The notes under the pieces were generated by a model. The model was not told the origin of the DNA, made no database searches, and saw only the letters and a program-made list of their open reading frames with translations. The position numbers and the translations under genes are program-made. From Ptychodera flava (lineage: Eukaryota > Hemichordata > Enteropneusta > Ptychoderidae): a DNA stretch of 64,000 nt. Position 1 is the first letter of the stretch; every line of letters starts with the position of its first letter. Location: the NCBI RefSeq assembly GCF_041260155.1, contig NW_027248399.1:461001-525000 (forward strand). The letters run 5' to 3'. Below, one piece after another: positions 62,501 to 64,000 of the stretch.

Positions 62501-63065
62501 GTTGGTGACGAGTGATATTATTCAAAGCTATGCTCCTGTGATGTGCAGCATTTTGATATTCAATCAAATTCAGTTTTAATACAACTTATGACTGGGAAGA
62601 AAAAATGCACATGTACACTGCAGCAAACGCCAGACTATGTTTTACTGTAAAAGTTCCCACTTTTTTGTTATACCGGTATATTAGTACTGACCTCTTCATG
62701 TCGTTGGAGCAATAGCATTATCACTTCACATTGTAAATCATCCAATTTTTGTTCATATATCTTGTAACAAATACTTATTAATGTGGAAATCTTCACAATT
62801 CTGCTCCACCACCATGGCATCACTCTCTAACTGGAAATAATATTACATGCACAGCATATATCACATCCTGTTGAGAACCAAAACCATACCAATAATGTCT
62901 TTCCTAATCCAACCCATCTTATCTTATAATTTAATACTTTATTGGAGCCTTTGGTATCTTTTTTTTACCCAACATGCCAATTTAATTGTTGTATTTTTGT
63001 TTTGTTTCAGTCAAGACAAAGGTGGACAAGAAACAGAAGAACAGTTCAAATACAGACAGACGGTG
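56585..63065 (+). CDS. 5' part of an unrecognised gene continuing past the window
   Basis: Two coding exons are supported. Exon 1 is 56585-56616, starting MDMLDQALDP, with a good GTAGGT donor. Exon 2 is 63011-63065, following a TTTTGTTTCAG acceptor, and encodes QDKGGQETEEQFKYRQTV. Phases match (2+1). The donor of exon 2, GTTAGT, is weak; reading through would add about 35 residues before a stop, so the exon 2 end is uncertain. The short acidic N-terminus shows no domain I recognise. The head-to-head position with SRPRA supports a real gene start. The intron of about 6.4 kb holds a hAT-like MITE and a micro-palindrome. Confidence 0.5.
58194..58778. mobile_element. hAT-type non-autonomous element, 585 bp
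   Basis: The ends are CAGGGCTGGAACTTAAC and, inverted, CAGGGCCCAAACTTAAC. CAGGG termini are typical of hAT. Flanks AAAAAGTC and AAGTCTCA share AAGTC but are not a clean 8-bp duplication. The interior repeats a GGGCAAGT motif near both ends. No transposase. Confidence 0.65.
58833..58851 (+). repeat. Run of 19 G
   Basis: Uninterrupted poly-G after a T run; the length is probably unreliable. Confidence 0.85.
59480..59522. mobile_element. Micro-palindrome, copy 3, with flanking ATCAGAC/ATCAGAT
   Basis: The 29-bp element 59487-59515 has arms CGCGGAGGTAC and GTACCTCCATG. It lies between ATCAGAC (59480-59486) and ATCAGAT (59516-59522), six of seven bases shared. Confidence 0.5.
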
Positions 63066-64000
63066 GTTAGTATGTTTTTCAGACTTCAAAAAATGCGTTC
63101 AAATGATGATATGCTATATGATGCAATAAGTACATGTATTTTGAGTTTCTTAGGCAACTCTTTCCCTTGACAGTACAAAGTACATATAGTAACAAATCAA
63201 TTGTCTGTTTTGTAACATTTAAAATGAATTTATAATTCATCAAAATGATATCTTCCACATGTTTGTTTGTTGTTTCTTGGTTCCAACCATAATCACATTG
63301 AGAAGGTCACACTCAAATAGAGATGTACCAGGTTATGTTCACTACATGTATCTTGTTCTCATAGCTGTTTGGTTTGTGACCAGAACACTGCCCTCATACT
63401 GCTGTTTTGCAATATTCTGAGGGTGTTTAGTTTCAGTTTGGAGCATGACTCAGCATTGCATTCATGTCAGTAAAATTCACTAAGTCAATAAGCTTATTTG
63501 TAAGGCTCACTTTGCATAGATCTGTCTCAGTGACCGAAAGCAAATAGTTCTTTTTCGAACTTGGTGATTTCAGGAATGCATATATGTACATCATTACATG
63601 TATATGTACAACGTAGGTGTATATGTATGATCTAGCCCACATTTAAAACTAAAAAAATCTAACAGCCGTTGGTTAAAATCTACAAACTGTATGGAAGGAA
63701 ATTTGACATAAGGTATTTTTCACATATGTAAGAATTTGTTTGTGGTTAAACTGGGTTAACTCGGGTCAAAGGTCACACAAGGGCAGTTGACACATGCAAT
63801 TGTGTAGTCTGATTTATTGGTTGTTCCAAGGTACAAGGAACATTTGTATTGAGTAGACTGTCATGAGTGCAATTTATTTGTGCTTCAAAGAGCTGAAAAT
63901 ATTGTTATAAATACAACAGTAGTTACTATACTTGTAAATTAGATCTCTGCAGTTTGAAAGATTTTTTCCTCATTTCATGATGTATTTGTTTTGGAAAAGT
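63066..64000. other. Right end of window, probably intron
   Basis: No exon is supported with confidence. A T/C-rich acceptor-like tract is not followed by a coding frame before the window ends. Confidence 0.3.

Larger units (their letters stand above)
56617..63010 (+). other. Large first intron of the unrecognised gene
   Basis: The interval is AT-rich with no supported coding exon, though a small exon could be missed. It contains the hAT-like MITE at 58194-58778, a 19-base G run at 58833-58851 and the micro-palindrome at 59480-59522. Short open frames here look random. Confidence 0.4.

Noticed and set aside
1-64000. CRISPR arrays, operons, tRNA or rRNA genes
   Set aside because: No regularly spaced repeats, no cloverleaf candidates and no rRNA-like blocks were recognised by eye; a tRNA or small RNA scan could not be run.

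Overview
This is animal nuclear DNA, most likely from an invertebrate deuterostome such as an echinoderm, hemichordate or lancelet; the exact group is my inference. The genes carry many short exons with GT-AG introns, long AT-rich introns and intergenic DNA, and dense small DNA-transposon relics. No prokaryotic features are present. Single-copy animal genes with human orthologues are recognisable by motif.

Layout: (1) 1287-11082, plus strand: a 12-exon seven-transmembrane gene of the TMEM145/GPR180 (GOLD-domain seven-helix) family. (2) 12390-26047, plus strand: a five-exon orthologue of USF3 (KIAA2018), a giant bHLH-leucine-zipper protein. Its last exon is 6.77 kb with a long glutamine-rich tract, followed by about 4 kb of probable 3' UTR. 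(3) 33210-55833, minus strand: a 14-exon gene for SRPRA, the alpha subunit of the signal recognition particle receptor, convergent with USF3. (4) From 56585, plus strand: the start of an unrecognised gene that runs off the window. It appears to share a bidirectional promoter of about 750 bp with SRPRA.

The most interesting object lies inside an SRPRA intron, at 38984-47668. It is an apparently complete 8.7 kb DNA transposon with an 18-bp terminal inverted repeat and TTAA target duplications. On the minus strand it encodes an intact four-exon, 841-residue THAP-domain transposase of Kolobok type. On the plus strand it encodes a separate two-exon, 195-residue protein that is essentially the zinc-binding cytoplasmic 'ballast' domain of the P2X7 receptor. 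Both genes read inward from near-identical subterminal sequences. A transposon carrying a free-standing P2X7 ballast gene offers a vehicle for the spread of this domain and for its capture by the vertebrate P2X7 receptor.

Other points: three roughly 30-bp palindromes near 55-59 kb each sit between 7-bp direct repeats. There are several TTAA-flanked, hAT-like and foldback elements, and a strongly over-represented palindromic octamer (TACCGGTA). Four single-base deletions break otherwise conserved exons of TMEM145 and SRPRA and look like consensus errors.
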